A stretch of DNA of 64,000 bases from Oscillibacter valericigenes Sjm18-20 (lineage in GTDB: Bacteria > Bacillota > Clostridia > Oscillospirales > Oscillospiraceae): assembly GCA_000283575.1 (NCBI GenBank), contig AP012044.1, positions 744,001-808,000 of the forward strand, read 5' to 3'. The notes below the pieces were generated by a model, which was not told the origin of the DNA, searched no databases, and saw only the letters and a program-made list of their open reading frames with translations. Made by a program: the position numbers and the translations under genes. Shown here piece by piece: positions 8,308 to 16,404 of this stretch (position 1 is the first letter of the stretch; each line of letters starts with the position of its first letter).

Positions 8308-8352
8308 CTTTGATTTTACCCTGAATCGTCAGGTTTGTAAAGAAAATCAAGA
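8308..8352 (+). promoter_or_regulatory. L13-type ribosomal protein leader
   Basis: Outer helix TTGATTTT (8310-8317) with AAAATCAA (8343-8350) encloses the hairpin CCTGA-ATCG-TCAGG. This layout matches the L13 leader RNA known upstream of rplM in Firmicutes, where ribosomal protein represses its own operon. Called from layout and position, not from a model search. Confidence 0.65.
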
Positions 8353-8375
8353 ATTTCATATACGGAGGAAAAAAT

Positions 8376-8807
8376 ATGTCCACTTTTATGGCGAATGCGT
8401 CCAATATTGAACGCAAGTGGTACATCCTGGACGCCGCCGGCAAGCCCTTGGGCAAGACGGCCGTCCGGGCTGCCGATATTCTGCGCGGCAAGACCAAACC
8501 CACTTTCACTCCCAACGCCGACTGCGGCGACTTTGTCATTATCATCAACGCCGGCAAGGCGGTGCTGACCGGCGACAAGGGAAATCAGAAGATCTACCGG
8601 ACTCACTCCGGCTGGATCGGTGGCCTGAAGGAGACTCCCTACCGCATCCTGATGCAGGAGAAGCCGGAACTCGCCATGCGCGAAGCCGTCCGTGGTATGC
8701 TGCCCAAGAACAGCGTTGGCCGCACTTCCCTGACCCGTCTGCACATCTATGCAGACGAAAACTACGAGCAGCAGGCACAGAAGCCCGTGGCGCTCGACGC
8801 GGAATAA
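8376..8807 (+). CDS. rplM: 50S ribosomal protein L13
   Basis: A 143-residue ribosomal protein, an early assembly protein of the large subunit. Diagnostic stretches: [14 protein letters not shown] near residue 13, [10 protein letters not shown] near 47, [13 protein letters not shown] near 72 and AVRGMLPKN near 102. ATG follows CGGAGGAAAAAAT. First gene of the rplM-rpsI operon, 14 bases before rpsI. Confidence 0.97.
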   Translation: MSTFMANASNIERKWYILDAAGKPLGKTAVRAADILRGKTKPTFTPNADCGDFVIIINAGKAVLTGDKGNQKIYRTHSGWIGGLKETPYRILMQEKPELAMREAVRGMLPKNSVGRTSLTRLHIYADENYEQQAQKPVALDAE

Positions 8808-8821
8808 GGAGGAAGAACAGT

Positions 8822-9226
8822 ATGTATCAGTCTAAAAAGCCCTATCTGTACGGCACCGGCCGGAGAAAGTCCTCCGTTGCACGCGTCCACCTGTTCCCCA
8901 ACGGCACCGGCTCTATCACGGTTAATGGCCGCGGCATCGACGAGTATTTTGGTCTGGACACCCTGAAAATGGTGGTGCGTCAGCCTCTGGAGGCCACCGA
9001 CAACATCGGTAAGATGGACATTGTCGCAACCGTCACTGGCGGCGGCGTGTCCGGACAGGCTGGGGCTCTGCGGCATGGTATTGCCCGCGCCCTGTTGCTG
9101 GCCAGCGAGGACAACCGTCCCATTCTGAAGAAGGCCGGGTTCCTGACCCGTGATCCCCGTATGAAGGAGCGCAAGAAGTACGGTCTGAAGGCCGCAAGAC
9201 GCGCGCCCCAGTTCTCCAAGAGATAA
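8822..9226 (+). CDS. rpsI: 30S ribosomal protein S9
   Basis: A 134-residue small-subunit protein whose basic C-terminal tail reaches the decoding centre. It has the family signature [14 protein letters not shown] near residue 11, the [19 protein letters not shown] block near 73, and ends RRAPQFSKR as expected. ATG at 8822 follows GGAGGAAGAACAGT. Confidence 0.97.
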   Translation: MYQSKKPYLYGTGRRKSSVARVHLFPNGTGSITVNGRGIDEYFGLDTLKMVVRQPLEATDNIGKMDIVATVTGGGVSGQAGALRHGIARALLLASEDNRPILKKAGFLTRDPRMKERKKYGLKAARRAPQFSKR

Positions 9227-9236
9227 TCTGCTTATC

Positions 9237-9273
9237 AGAAAGCCCTGTAACCTCAATGGTTGCAGGACTTTCT
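9237..9273 (+). terminator. Terminator of the rplM-rpsI operon
   Basis: AGAAAG-CCTGTAACC pairs with GGTTGCAGG-CTTTCT around a short loop, followed by TTAT, ten bases after the rpsI stop. Confidence 0.75.
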
Positions 9274-9443
9274 TTATACAATTTGGCGCAAATTTGGCGC
9301 AACATTTTACATAAGATATTAGACATTATTTAAAACCTCCACCGAATTTTTACTTTATAAGCTAATTGATGTTGATGCATTGAATACATATAACGTTGAT
9401 ACGTTCCTACTGACCTGCCCCCTGATTTCGCGCAGAGGGAATG

Positions 9444-10283
9444 TTAGTAACAACTTGAAAGTTTCAAGGCATATTCTTCCGGCGTCAGGTTGTCGAGAGA
9501 GGAATGCGGCCTGATCCTGTTATATTCCAACCGCCAGTTTTCAATTATCTCCCTTGCCTCAGACAAGCTTTGAAACCAATGTTGGTTTAGGCATTCCGCG
9601 CGGAGTTTCCCGTTGAAGCTTTCTATGTAGCCGTTTTGCATGGGCTTGCCCGGATCTGTAAAAATGTGTTCCACTTTGTGATCGTACGCCCAGGCATTCA
9701 TTACATTACTGGTAAATTCAGAGCCGTTATCGGTCAGAATTTCTTTCGGCAGCCCCCGGAACAAGGCGATCCGGTTTAGAACAGCCGATACCCTCCGCCC
9801 GGAGAGAGAGCTATCCACTTCAAGAGCCAGACATTCCCGCGTCACTTCATCAATTACGGTCAGAACGCGAATGTTTGAGCCATATCTGGTTCTGTCGCTG
9901 ACAAAATCCATCGACCAGCGAGCATTCATTTCTTTTGCGGTGCGTTCCGGCATGCCGCGCTTTTCGTATTTTTTCTTCTTGTTCCGTCTCTTCAAGGCTA
10001 ACTCCGCCTCTTTATAGAGTCGATAGGTTCGTTTGTGGTTGATATGTATCTCTTCACGCTGGAGCATAACATGCAATCGCCGATAGCCGAACCGTTTCCA
10101 ACGAGCAGCCAACGCAGTCAGTCGAGCTGTGATTGCGGCATCTTCGCTTTTGCCACTCGGATTGTATCTCTTGCTACTTCGGTATATGTTCATAAGCCTG
10201 CACGCGCGGCGCTCGCTGAGACGGTACTGTTCCTGTATCTCACATGCAATCTTGCGCTTCTCGGCAGGCTTTAGCCGTTTTTT
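9444..10283 (-). CDS. IS3-B copy 1 OrfB transposase
   Basis: DDE transposase domain (rve), entered by -1 frameshift from orfA; an internal ATG at 10193 also exists. Catalytic residues: Asp in WSMDFVSD, Asp in [10 protein letters not shown] and Glu in [10 protein letters not shown]. The frame is intact. N-terminal third and C-terminal third differ from other copies while the central 300 bp is nearly identical (see mosaic finding). Confidence 0.92.
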   Translation of the reverse strand, partial: KKRLKPAEKRKIACEIQEQYRLSERRACRLMNIYRSSKRYNPSGKSEDAAITARLTALAARWKRFGYRRLHVMLQREEIHINHKRTYRLYKEAELALKRRNKKKKYEKRGMPERTAKEMNARWSMDFVSDRTRYGSNIRVLTVIDEVTRECLALEVDSSLSGRRVSAVLNRIALFRGLPKEILTDNGSEFTSNVMNAWAYDHKVEHIFTDPGKPMQNGYIESFNGKLRAECLNQHWFQSLSEAREIIENWRLEYNRIRPHSSLDNLTPEEYALKLSSCY

Positions 10284-10534
10284 GAGAGTACGTCCTTTAG
10301 AATATGGTTGTCCAACGTGAGGTCAGCTACAAGCTCCTTGAGACGTCTGTTTTCTTCCTCAAGCTGCTTCAATCGTTTTGCCTCATTTACTTCCATTCCA
10401 CCATACTTGCTTTTCCAGCGATAGAAAGTCTGCTCTGTGATGTTGTACTCACGGACAATGTCCGCTGCCCGTTTGCCTCCGGCATGTTCCTTGAGAATCT
10501 TGATGATCTGTTCTTCTGTAAACCTTACCTTCAT
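10271..10534 (-). CDS. IS3-B copy 1 OrfA
   Basis: An 87-residue helix-turn-helix protein of the IS3-family OrfA type: [10 protein letters not shown], the recognition helix [15 protein letters not shown], then a leucine-zipper-like coiled coil ([20 protein letters not shown]). The ATG is chosen because GGAGTGATTGAC-type spacing precedes it in the sister copy. It ends in a slippery A-AAA-AAC (10277-10283), where a -1 frameshift would make the OrfAB transposase. Confidence 0.9.
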   Translation of the reverse strand: MKVRFTEEQIIKILKEHAGGKRAADIVREYNITEQTFYRWKSKYGGMEVNEAKRLKQLEEENRRLKELVADLTLDNHILKDVLSKNG

Positions 10535-10851
10535 GTCAATCACTCTATTTTTTCTATTGTAGCATATCGTGACTAACATTCCTATTGACGAAGTTTTTCG
10601 GGTTCAGGTCACGTATGATCACATCGGAATGGTTCGCCCTAATGACCTTCAGTGGGGAAGGTTTGCATTACACAGGCTGGCCCAAGGTGCTACAATGACA
10701 AGAACCTTTTCTATGGTTGGGAGAGCTCCCACTATGATGAGATCAGGTTTTACTCCTGATATGAGGTAGGCATGCCCTCTTATTGAGGTGTATGTAATGA
10801 ATATTTTAATGTCAGCCGAAAATAGCAAATTGGCTAAACTGCTGAAACGGT

Positions 10852-12399
10852 TTATATGGCAGTAGAACTAATCTCTCTCACTGTGATCGCTGTCTGTTTG
10901 ATTGCTTTAAAATCAAGAATATAAATGCTGTCGTAAGGCTCGTACCGGATCGTCAAATAAACGGCATCTTTGCTTGCGGGGCGAAACTCCATGGAAGAAA
11001 TTGAGCCAAACATACTCTTTTCAGTGGGAAATTGTTGCGCGGGAAAGTGTAAATTCAGCGCGGTTTGATCTGCAAGGAAACTGCTCCATGTTTTGCCGCC
11101 ATCCACAGTTTGCAGCAGGATGCAGGAAGAGTCCTTGCTGCTCCCAAGAAGGACCCCTTGCTGGCTGTTGAAGAAATAGGCGTCGGAAACCGTAAAGGAA
11201 AACGGCTCGCCCAAATTGCTCCAGGTTTGCCCGCCGTTTGCAGTGCGGTAGAGCTGCGATTTGCTCACAGCCCAGCCGTCTGTCTCGCTGATGAAAGAAT
11301 ACGCGCTTGTCCCTTTTGGCAGAGCCTCGCTTTTCGGTTTGAAATATCCGGAGAAATTATCAGACAGAACACCGGCGGCCTCCAGAATATTTCCATAGGC
11401 CCAATGGCTGGCGTCAAGGTCCGAAAAAGGATTGAGCCCATCATCTACAAACGTACAAGACTCGTCCCGACCCAGCATCCGATTGATCGCTGTAACAGCT
11501 TCGGCCCGGGTAATTTCCCGGTTGGGACGGAACATTCCGCTGGAGGTTCCAGTCATCCAGCCCAAAGAATTGGCGCTGTATAGATACTCACCTGCCCAAT
11601 AGCCAGTGGGAACATCGGCAAAATCGGGCGCATCGCCATACCGGCCCACGGGGGATGCAAACTGGCAGTGGTGCAGCAAAACTGCGAACCCGGCTCTGCT
11701 GATTGGATTATTTGGCCGGAACGTTCCATCCGGATAGCCCGAGGAAATACCGTAGCTGGCCAGATAGCCCACCGCCTGTGCGCAGGATTCTCCCGCAACG
11801 TCGGAGAACGGATTTCCATAATTTTTATCTTTGTTACTTGCGTCCAAAAGTGCGTAGAGCATTTTCGCCAACTCGCCTCGGGTCAAAGGTGCGTCAGGGC
11901 GAACCAATCCGTGTTCTGCTGTGAGATAGGGGAGATGCCGCTTCGTATTCAGAAGTGGTTGGTCATCCGGATGCGTAGGCGTCAGGTATTTTCGTAGATT
12001 ATCAACGGAGAGGGCCGATGATGCCTTTGTAAAAGCCACTAGCATTTCATTGCCGGTATTTACCCCGCCGCCCGGAGACTTCCAGAGGAAAATCCGGTCT
12101 TTTCCCATCGCGACAACCTGATAAGCCGCACTGTCATAGTGCCCCGAAAAGAACTTGCTTCGCGGGGCAACGACTTCAATGGAGCCGATGAGTCCGCCCC
12201 ATTTTTCCTTCGATGGCGCGTGAAAAAAGTTCACGCTTGTATCCGATTCTTCCACCGTAATTTCCTTGTCGGAAAGACCGGGAACCGTCATGGAAAAGCC
12301 AAGGGTCTTGCTCTCGTAATGAAATGGTTCGACTGCGGCAGCGGGTACGCACGCCATGAGCATCAGGCAAACAATTAAGAAAACTGTGAGTCGTTTCAT
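10852..12399 (-). CDS. SLH-domain surface protein with BNR/Asp-box repeats
   Basis: A 515-residue exported protein. A signal sequence (MKRLTVFLIVCLMLMACVP) could end in a lipoprotein Cys or be cleaved after PAAA. Residues about 30-135 form an unknown domain. Three S-layer-homology repeats (about 150-340) follow: LTRGELAKMLYAL; ISSGYPDGTFRPNNPISRAGF; TGTSSGMFRPNREITRAEA. The C-terminal part has two BNR/Asp-box units (YRTANGGQTWSNLG; LQTVDGGKTWSSF), typical of beta-propellers that read or bind glycans. It is likely anchored to cell-wall polymer by the SLH repeats. AAAGGA precedes the start. Confidence 0.8.
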   Translation of the reverse strand: MKRLTVFLIVCLMLMACVPAAAVEPFHYESKTLGFSMTVPGLSDKEITVEESDTSVNFFHAPSKEKWGGLIGSIEVVAPRSKFFSGHYDSAAYQVVAMGKDRIFLWKSPGGGVNTGNEMLVAFTKASSALSVDNLRKYLTPTHPDDQPLLNTKRHLPYLTAEHGLVRPDAPLTRGELAKMLYALLDASNKDKNYGNPFSDVAGESCAQAVGYLASYGISSGYPDGTFRPNNPISRAGFAVLLHHCQFASPVGRYGDAPDFADVPTGYWAGEYLYSANSLGWMTGTSSGMFRPNREITRAEAVTAINRMLGRDESCTFVDDGLNPFSDLDASHWAYGNILEAAGVLSDNFSGYFKPKSEALPKGTSAYSFISETDGWAVSKSQLYRTANGGQTWSNLGEPFSFTVSDAYFFNSQQGVLLGSSKDSSCILLQTVDGGKTWSSFLADQTALNLHFPAQQFPTEKSMFGSISSMEFRPASKDAVYLTIRYEPYDSIYILDFKAIKQTAITVREISSTAI

Positions 12400-12627
12400 T
12401 TACAAAATTCCTTTCTTACAAGAGCTATGGAACTCTACCGATAGAACGCTTTTTTGATATGGATATGTCAAGAAATAAAGTAGTAATTTGATGACCCGCC
12501 CTAATGTACCTGGGTATGCTCTTCCCCCGTACCAATATAAGACTCTAACAAACTTTTATGATTCATTTCCATTTCTCAATGTAGTAGTTTCTAACGCAAT
12601 TTTTTTAATAAAGTGCATTCGATCATA

Positions 12628-13206
12628 TTAATTCTCAACCGGCGTCAGTGTGTTTTGATTGAGATCTAACTTATAATAGGATGGAGGATTTGACTTTTGA
12701 TCTCCCTCTTCTTGTAACTGAAAGCATGTATATAAAATGTATCCATCTTTATATTCCGCAGTCACGGAGGTACTGCCGTTGATCTCGTGATAAATATTCA
12801 GATTCGCATTATATACTTGAAATGCGTCGGTGCTGCACACTTTTGCTTTTTGAGAACCGTCCAGCTTCACTTTGTCAATTTCGTCCAAATTGGGAAGATA
12901 ATACACCCATTCACCAGCCACACAAGGCGCTTCGTCTACGTCTTTCACAATAACGTTACCATTTGCATCATCTTTTTTCTTAATGCAAAGATTATGCTCA
13001 TCATCAATATAGGCCGTCCAATCACTATTATCTGACGAAACGTTAGAACTGGCCAGCGTGGCGGAGGATGAAGACTCGGAAGGCAGGTTTTTCGCTGAGG
13101 AACCAGTGCTGGAACTCACCGTATTCTCTCCTTTTGGTGCGCTGCAGCCTGTCGTTAGAATCAATAGTGCTGATAAACAAATGAAAAACAACTTTCTAAA
13201 TTTCAT
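12628..13206 (-). CDS. Lipoprotein with DUF5050-like repeat
   Basis: A 192-residue lipoprotein: signal helix MKFRKLFFICLSALLIL, lipobox LTTGC, then a Ser-rich linker (about residues 30-70). A beta-rich domain follows in which EWVYYLPNLDEIDKVKLDG resembles DUF5050 / low-density-lipoprotein-receptor-like propeller blades. Only one or two blades are present, fewer than a closed propeller. ATG at 13206 chosen over an upstream in-frame start because the signal peptide begins there and AAGGGG precedes it. Function unknown; probably a surface sensor or ligand-binding protein. Confidence 0.75.
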   Translation of the reverse strand: MKFRKLFFICLSALLILTTGCSAPKGENTVSSSTGSSAKNLPSESSSSATLASSNVSSDNSDWTAYIDDEHNLCIKKKDDANGNVIVKDVDEAPCVAGEWVYYLPNLDEIDKVKLDGSQKAKVCSTDAFQVYNANLNIYHEINGSTSVTAEYKDGYILYTCFQLQEEGDQKSNPPSYYKLDLNQNTLTPVEN

Positions 13207-13335
13207 AGTAATATACCCCTTAAATGTTTTTGATGACAAACCGAATATTTAATAAATGGAGGGATATCATAGAAGTGCAGAGGACAAACACCCCAAAAGT
13301 GATAGAATCAAAGGAAGAATAAGGTGGTGTTTGCA

Positions 13336-13623
13336 ATGCGCAAATATGATAAGGAGTTCAAAGAAGAAGCGGTCAAGCTGTCCAATGAAATCGGCGTGAA
13401 GCAGGCGGCGGCACAGCTGGGCCTTCCGTACTACTCTCTGGCGGAGTGGCGGCAAAAGCGAAAGGCCTTCGGAGATCACGCCTTCGTCGGAAGCGGCATT
13501 CGCCGCGACGCGCCGCTTTCCGAGGACGAACGCCGGCTAATAAAGGAAATCGCCGAGCTGCGGAAAGCCAATGAGATTCTCAAGGATGCCCTGGGTTTTT
13601 TCGCCAAAGACCGGAAACGGTAA
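13336..13623 (+). CDS. IS3-A copy 1 OrfA
   Basis: A 95-residue HTH protein of the IS3/IS150 type (MRKYDKEFKEEAVKLS...LGLPYYSLAEWRQKR), with a C-terminal helix (RRLIKEIAELRKANEILKDA). Start at the ATG after GGTGGTGTTTGCA. It contains a canonical slippery T-TTT-TTC at 13596-13602, where a -1 shift leads into orfB. Confidence 0.88.
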   Translation: MRKYDKEFKEEAVKLSNEIGVKQAAAQLGLPYYSLAEWRQKRKAFGDHAFVGSGIRRDAPLSEDERRLIKEIAELRKANEILKDALGFFAKDRKR

Positions 13624-14453
13624 AGCCGGAGCGGTTCTGCGTTCATGCCATGTGCCGGGTTGTGAAAGTCAGTGAATCCGGGTACTACCGCTCTTTGCAG
13701 TCGGCTGGCAAGCCAAAACCGTGGCAGGAGATTTATAATGAAAATCCGGACAATGACAATTATGGCGTTGGCCGAATTCTTCTGGCGCTTATGCAGCGCG
13801 GTATTGCGGTAAGCCGCAGCAGCGTACGGCGGGCCATGAAACGTGGAGGTTTGCTCCATCGTTCTTCTCGTCGCTCCAGCAGTCTGACAAAAGCAGACTT
13901 GGCTGCGCAGAAGGCGGAGAACCTGATCCACCGGGATTTTACCGCAGACGCCCCCAACCGGAAGTGGCTGACAGATATCACGCAGATCCAATGTCAGGAC
14001 GGCAAGCTGTACATAGCGGCAGTTCTGGACTGTTATAACGGAGAGATCGTCGGTCTTGCCATGGATGACAACATGAAGAAGGAGCTGTGTATCCGGGCGT
14101 TTCGGTCTGCCTGCCAGGCGCAGGGAACCTATGGAATGACCCTGCACAGCGACCGCGGCAGCCAATTTACCAGCTCCTCATTTCAAAAGGTGCTGGCGCA
14201 ATACGGTGCAGTTCAAAGCATGAGCGGTACGGGACACTGCTACGACAACGCCAGGATGGAGAGCTTTTTTGCTACGTTGAAGAAAGATAAACTCTATCGA
14301 ATCAGGACGGAGCAGATGCCCATGGCACAGGTTAAGAGCATCGTGTTCCGGTACATCATGACTTACTATAACCGCCAGCGAATCTACACCGCTAACCCCG
14401 GCGGCCTGCCGCCGGCCACATATCGTCAGGCCGCCAGAGGCCTGGCCGCATAA
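13596..14453 (+). CDS. IS3-A copy 1 OrfB transposase (internal in-frame deletions)
   Basis: HTH_21 plus rve DDE transposase, entered by -1 frameshift; an internal ATG lies at 13650. Catalytic residues: WLTDITQIQ, HSDRGSQFTS and NARMESFFATLKK. This is the only one of four copies with an unbroken orfB, but it has lost 11 and 7 codons in the N-terminal part (the direct PWQ-EIYNEN join), so activity is uncertain. Confidence 0.85.
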   Translation, partial: FFRQRPETVKPERFCVHAMCRVVKVSESGYYRSLQSAGKPKPWQEIYNENPDNDNYGVGRILLALMQRGIAVSRSSVRRAMKRGGLLHRSSRRSSSLTKADLAAQKAENLIHRDFTADAPNRKWLTDITQIQCQDGKLYIAAVLDCYNGEIVGLAMDDNMKKELCIRAFRSACQAQGTYGMTLHSDRGSQFTSSSFQKVLAQYGAVQSMSGTGHCYDNARMESFFATLKKDKLYRIRTEQMPMAQVKSIVFRYIMTYYNRQRIYTANPGGLPPATYRQAARGLAA

Positions 14454-14523
14454 GCCCCAGATTTTGGGCGTTCACATTCTGCACGGTTCTTGCCTTCTCC
14501 ACATCATGCTGCTGCTTGAGTAG

Positions 14524-14601
14524 CTATCGGATTCGCAATGCGGGTGTCACGAGATGGGAGGCCATGAGAACTGCGATGAATAATGCTAAGATTTTTTTCA
14601 T
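14524..14601 (-). pseudogene. Truncated small exported protein downstream of anti-sigma
   Basis: A 25-codon frame with a good GGAGG ribosome site: signal-peptide-like start MKKILALFIAVLMASHLV, then a stop after TPALRIR. It occupies the position held by a full secreted protein at 27243-27644 in the sister cassette, and IS3-A copy 1 begins 23 bases beyond it. The decayed copy at 42.6 kb has the same stop but no ATG. Probably the remnant of the cassette's exported product, though a genuine short peptide is possible. Confidence 0.55.
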
Positions 14602-14671
14602 GATAAATCCTCCTTTATGTATTTCACAGATAAAAACAACAAAGGAGGCATTATGCAACAGCAAAATAATA

Positions 14672-15424
14672 TTAATTTACAAATTTTACGTTCTCTGCTA
14701 TTTTTATAGCCTCATCAGTAGATATTTGCCCTTGAACAACAAACAAATGACCATCCATTTTCCATACCACAGTGACGATTGAGTCCTTCTCAGATAATGT
14801 TCCGTCATGTCCGTTAATCTTTATTGTCTCAATCAGTGAAGCATTTTCTGTGTCAATAGATAAGCTACTTTCCGACTCATATTCATTATAAATAATGCTG
14901 GAAGAATCGGCGTTTTCAAGGATTATCTTTTTTAGGGCATCAGATGAGGACATTTCCGTAACTTCATACCCCTCCGGCATATAACCAGGAACATAGGAAT
15001 TCGTCCAATTTACAATCAGTTTTTCATTATCCCCGCTCTGATCGTCATCTTGAAGCTCGTATGAGGTGTATTTCGGTTCAATGCTGATCAGGAAATTAAG
15101 GACACTGAGGCGAAATGCCTGTACTGCCACCATCATAGACGAAAAAGTAAAAAATATTGCCAGAACTGCGACGGCTGCTTTATTAAGAGCTGAGAAATGA
15201 TGTACTTTGCCAACCTTTTTCTTTTTCTTCAATTGGGAGTCCAGAAGCCTCGTAAATCCTTTTATATTTTCAGCAGAAGGACTATTCGTTTGATTGGCAT
15301 TGAGCGTTTCATTTTCCTCTAAATATTGCTTTCCCTCTTCCTCCGCGGCATCATTCATCACCAGTCGGAACAGGGCATTCTCATAGTCTTCGTTTAGTTT
15401 TACAATGCTGTCTTTACTCGGCAC
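14672..15424 (-). CDS. Membrane-anchored anti-sigma factor, DUF4367-like
   Basis: A 250-residue protein: cytoplasmic N-terminal part (about 1-85, including ENALFRLVMNDAAEEEGKQY), one membrane helix (AAVAVLAIFFTFSSMMVAV, near 88-106), and an external domain. The external C-terminal block (VVWKMDGHLFVVQGQISTDEAIKIAENV) is DUF4367-like. The GTG start overlaps the sigma stop by 11 bases, so the two are coupled. By layout it should hold the upstream sigma factor at the membrane until an external signal releases it. The family resemblance and gene pairing are strong; direct anti-sigma activity is inferred. Confidence 0.75.
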   Translation of the reverse strand: MPSKDSIVKLNEDYENALFRLVMNDAAEEEGKQYLEENETLNANQTNSPSAENIKGFTRLLDSQLKKKKKVGKVHHFSALNKAAVAVLAIFFTFSSMMVAVQAFRLSVLNFLISIEPKYTSYELQDDDQSGDNEKLIVNWTNSYVPGYMPEGYEVTEMSSSDALKKIILENADSSSIIYNEYESESSLSIDTENASLIETIKINGHDGTLSEKDSIVTVVWKMDGHLFVVQGQISTDEAIKIAENVKFVN

Positions 15425-15986
15425 TGCTACTCATCTCCTTTTCCATGAGCCGTTTAGCATTTCGTCGAGCACGGGTCAGATACTGTCGCACGCTATCAGG
15501 TGATATTCCAATCGTTTCCGCAATTTCAGGATCACTCATCTCAAGCAGGTATTTGAAATAAAGCAGGTCCTTTTGGCTCTGTGGCAGCAAAGAAACCGCG
15601 TGACGCAAGGACGAAATATCTTCCTGATGAATGAGCCTGTCATCAAATTCACTGCCTGATTCCGTACAATCATCCACTATATCCGTGTTTTCACTGTAAT
15701 AAAGATGCTTCATTTCCACGGCCTGGTGCTTTAAATGGTTGATTGAAACGCTCCTAATTGTACAAACAATATATGTAGTGAGTTTGCAACACTCAAAATT
15801 ACGAATCAACGAAACTTTTTCAATTAGTTTGACAAACACATCGTCTATTAGGTCCTCAAGGTCATCTTTGCTATGCGTGATATTGAAAATATTTTTGCGT
15901 GCAAGATTGTAGTAGTTTTTATATAAATTGAGCATAAAGGCGCGGTCATCATCATCAAGCTGTGTGACCAGCGTGGCAAACATCAC
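15414..15986 (-). CDS. Sigma-70 family (ECF-like) sigma factor, cassette 1
   Basis: A 190-residue sigma factor. Region 2 lies around residues 20-90 (DDLEDLIDDVFVKLIEK; TTYIVCTIRSVSINHLKH). Region 4 lies around 128-182 (SLLPQSQKDLLYFKYL; SDPEIAETIGISPDSVRQYLTRARRNA). An acidic linker (DIVDDCTESGSEFDD) separates them. GTG at 15986 with GGGAGG nine bases upstream is preferred to the ATG next to it; the sister gene at 25889 has the same GGAGG-9-GTG-ATG arrangement. Transcribed leftward with anti-sigma and a small exported gene, from the promoter at 16021-16049. Confidence 0.88.
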   Translation of the reverse strand: MMFATLVTQLDDDDRAFMLNLYKNYYNLARKNIFNITHSKDDLEDLIDDVFVKLIEKVSLIRNFECCKLTTYIVCTIRSVSINHLKHQAVEMKHLYYSENTDIVDDCTESGSEFDDRLIHQEDISSLRHAVSLLPQSQKDLLYFKYLLEMSDPEIAETIGISPDSVRQYLTRARRNAKRLMEKEMSSSAE

Positions 15987-16007
15987 GATCTACATCCTCC
16001 CAACCTT

Positions 16008-16052
16008 CGGTTTACACATGATTATACATCGACTACGCAATACCGTAAACCG
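16008..16052 (-). promoter_or_regulatory. Promoter embedded in an inverted repeat, sigma cassette 1
   Basis: Read leftward: TTTACG (16044-16049), 17 bases, TATAAT (16021-16026). CGGTTTAC overlaps the -35 and its inverse GTAAACCG lies just after the -10. Both boxes, spacing and both arms recur in the decayed copy at 43301-43340. The arms are well placed to be an operator, perhaps for the neighbouring XRE protein. Confidence 0.7.
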
Positions 16053-16077
16053 AGTCCATATCTGTAGAACACTACCT

Positions 16078-16404
16078 CTAGTGCTCTAATAAGCTATTCA
16101 GAATAAGACGAAGGCTCTCCCGTCCATTCTTCTTTAAAGAACGATATTTAGTTACCACATCGGCTTCTTCTTCATTTAGATCAAATTGTTCAACTCTCTC
16201 TGGTTTGTTCGGAATATCGGTATTATCCACCAAATAATCTATGGAGGTACCAAAAAAGTTTGCAAGCAGCTTTAGAGTTTTAATATCGGGCTCATAAATT
16301 CCGTTCTCGTAACTGTATATCTTTTGTTGAGTGGAACCAACGGCATTTGCCAGAGCTTGCTAGCTCAATTCGGCGTTTTCTCTGAGTTTCTTTAAATTAT
16401 CCAA
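16078..16404 (-). pseudogene. XRE-family regulator, nonsense mutation
   Basis: A 108-codon frame from a TTG start (AGGGGTG upstream) encoding an HTH_3 repressor: LKKLRENAELS, stop, QALANAVGSTQQKIYSYENG, then PDIKTLKLLANFFGTSIDYLVD. A TAG at 16360-16362 sits inside the HTH where sister genes have Gln (expected ELSQQAL). Without suppression the regulator is lost. It lies directly upstream of the sigma promoter on the same strand. Confidence 0.8.

Larger units (their letters stand above)
9411..10611 (-). mobile_element. IS3-family element, type B, copy 1
   Basis: 1201-bp element read on the minus strand, bounded by inverted TGACCTG(cc/aa)CCC ends. It holds overlapping orfA and orfB. Copies 2 and 3 (17262-18462 plus strand, 41411-42611 minus strand) have exactly the same length. 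No target duplication is evident at this copy (CCTAC left, CGTAT right). It inserted between the ribosomal operon and an SLH-protein gene and marks where the orderly chromosome gives way to accessory DNA. Confidence 0.9.
13257..14501 (+). mobile_element. IS3-family element, type A, copy 1
   Basis: 1245-bp element with TGGAG...CTCCA termini. Inside the ends, GTGCAGAGG on the left pairs with a GTGCAGAA motif on the right. Compared with a 1299-bp ancestor inferred from the four copies, it lacks 33 bp between two GAGCGG repeats near the start of orfB and another 21 bp, both in frame. Flanks (AAA / CAT) show no target duplication. Confidence 0.88.

Noticed and set aside
8417-9226. 269-codon plus-strand frame that ends with the S9 sequence
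   Set aside because: Its first half is out-of-frame translation of rplM; only the last 134 codons are real (rpsI from 8822).
9280-9310. Direct repeat ATTTGGCGCAA next to the rpsI terminator, considered as an attachment site
   Set aside because: No matching copy elsewhere in the window and no integrase gene adjacent; IS3-B copy 1 uses its own ends.
9406-10616. Target duplication around IS3-B copy 1
   Set aside because: Flanks CCTAC and CGTAT do not match; the same is true for copies 2 and 3.
10569-10769. Plus-strand frame just right of IS3-B copy 1
   Set aside because: Begins inside the IS end and has no recognisable content.
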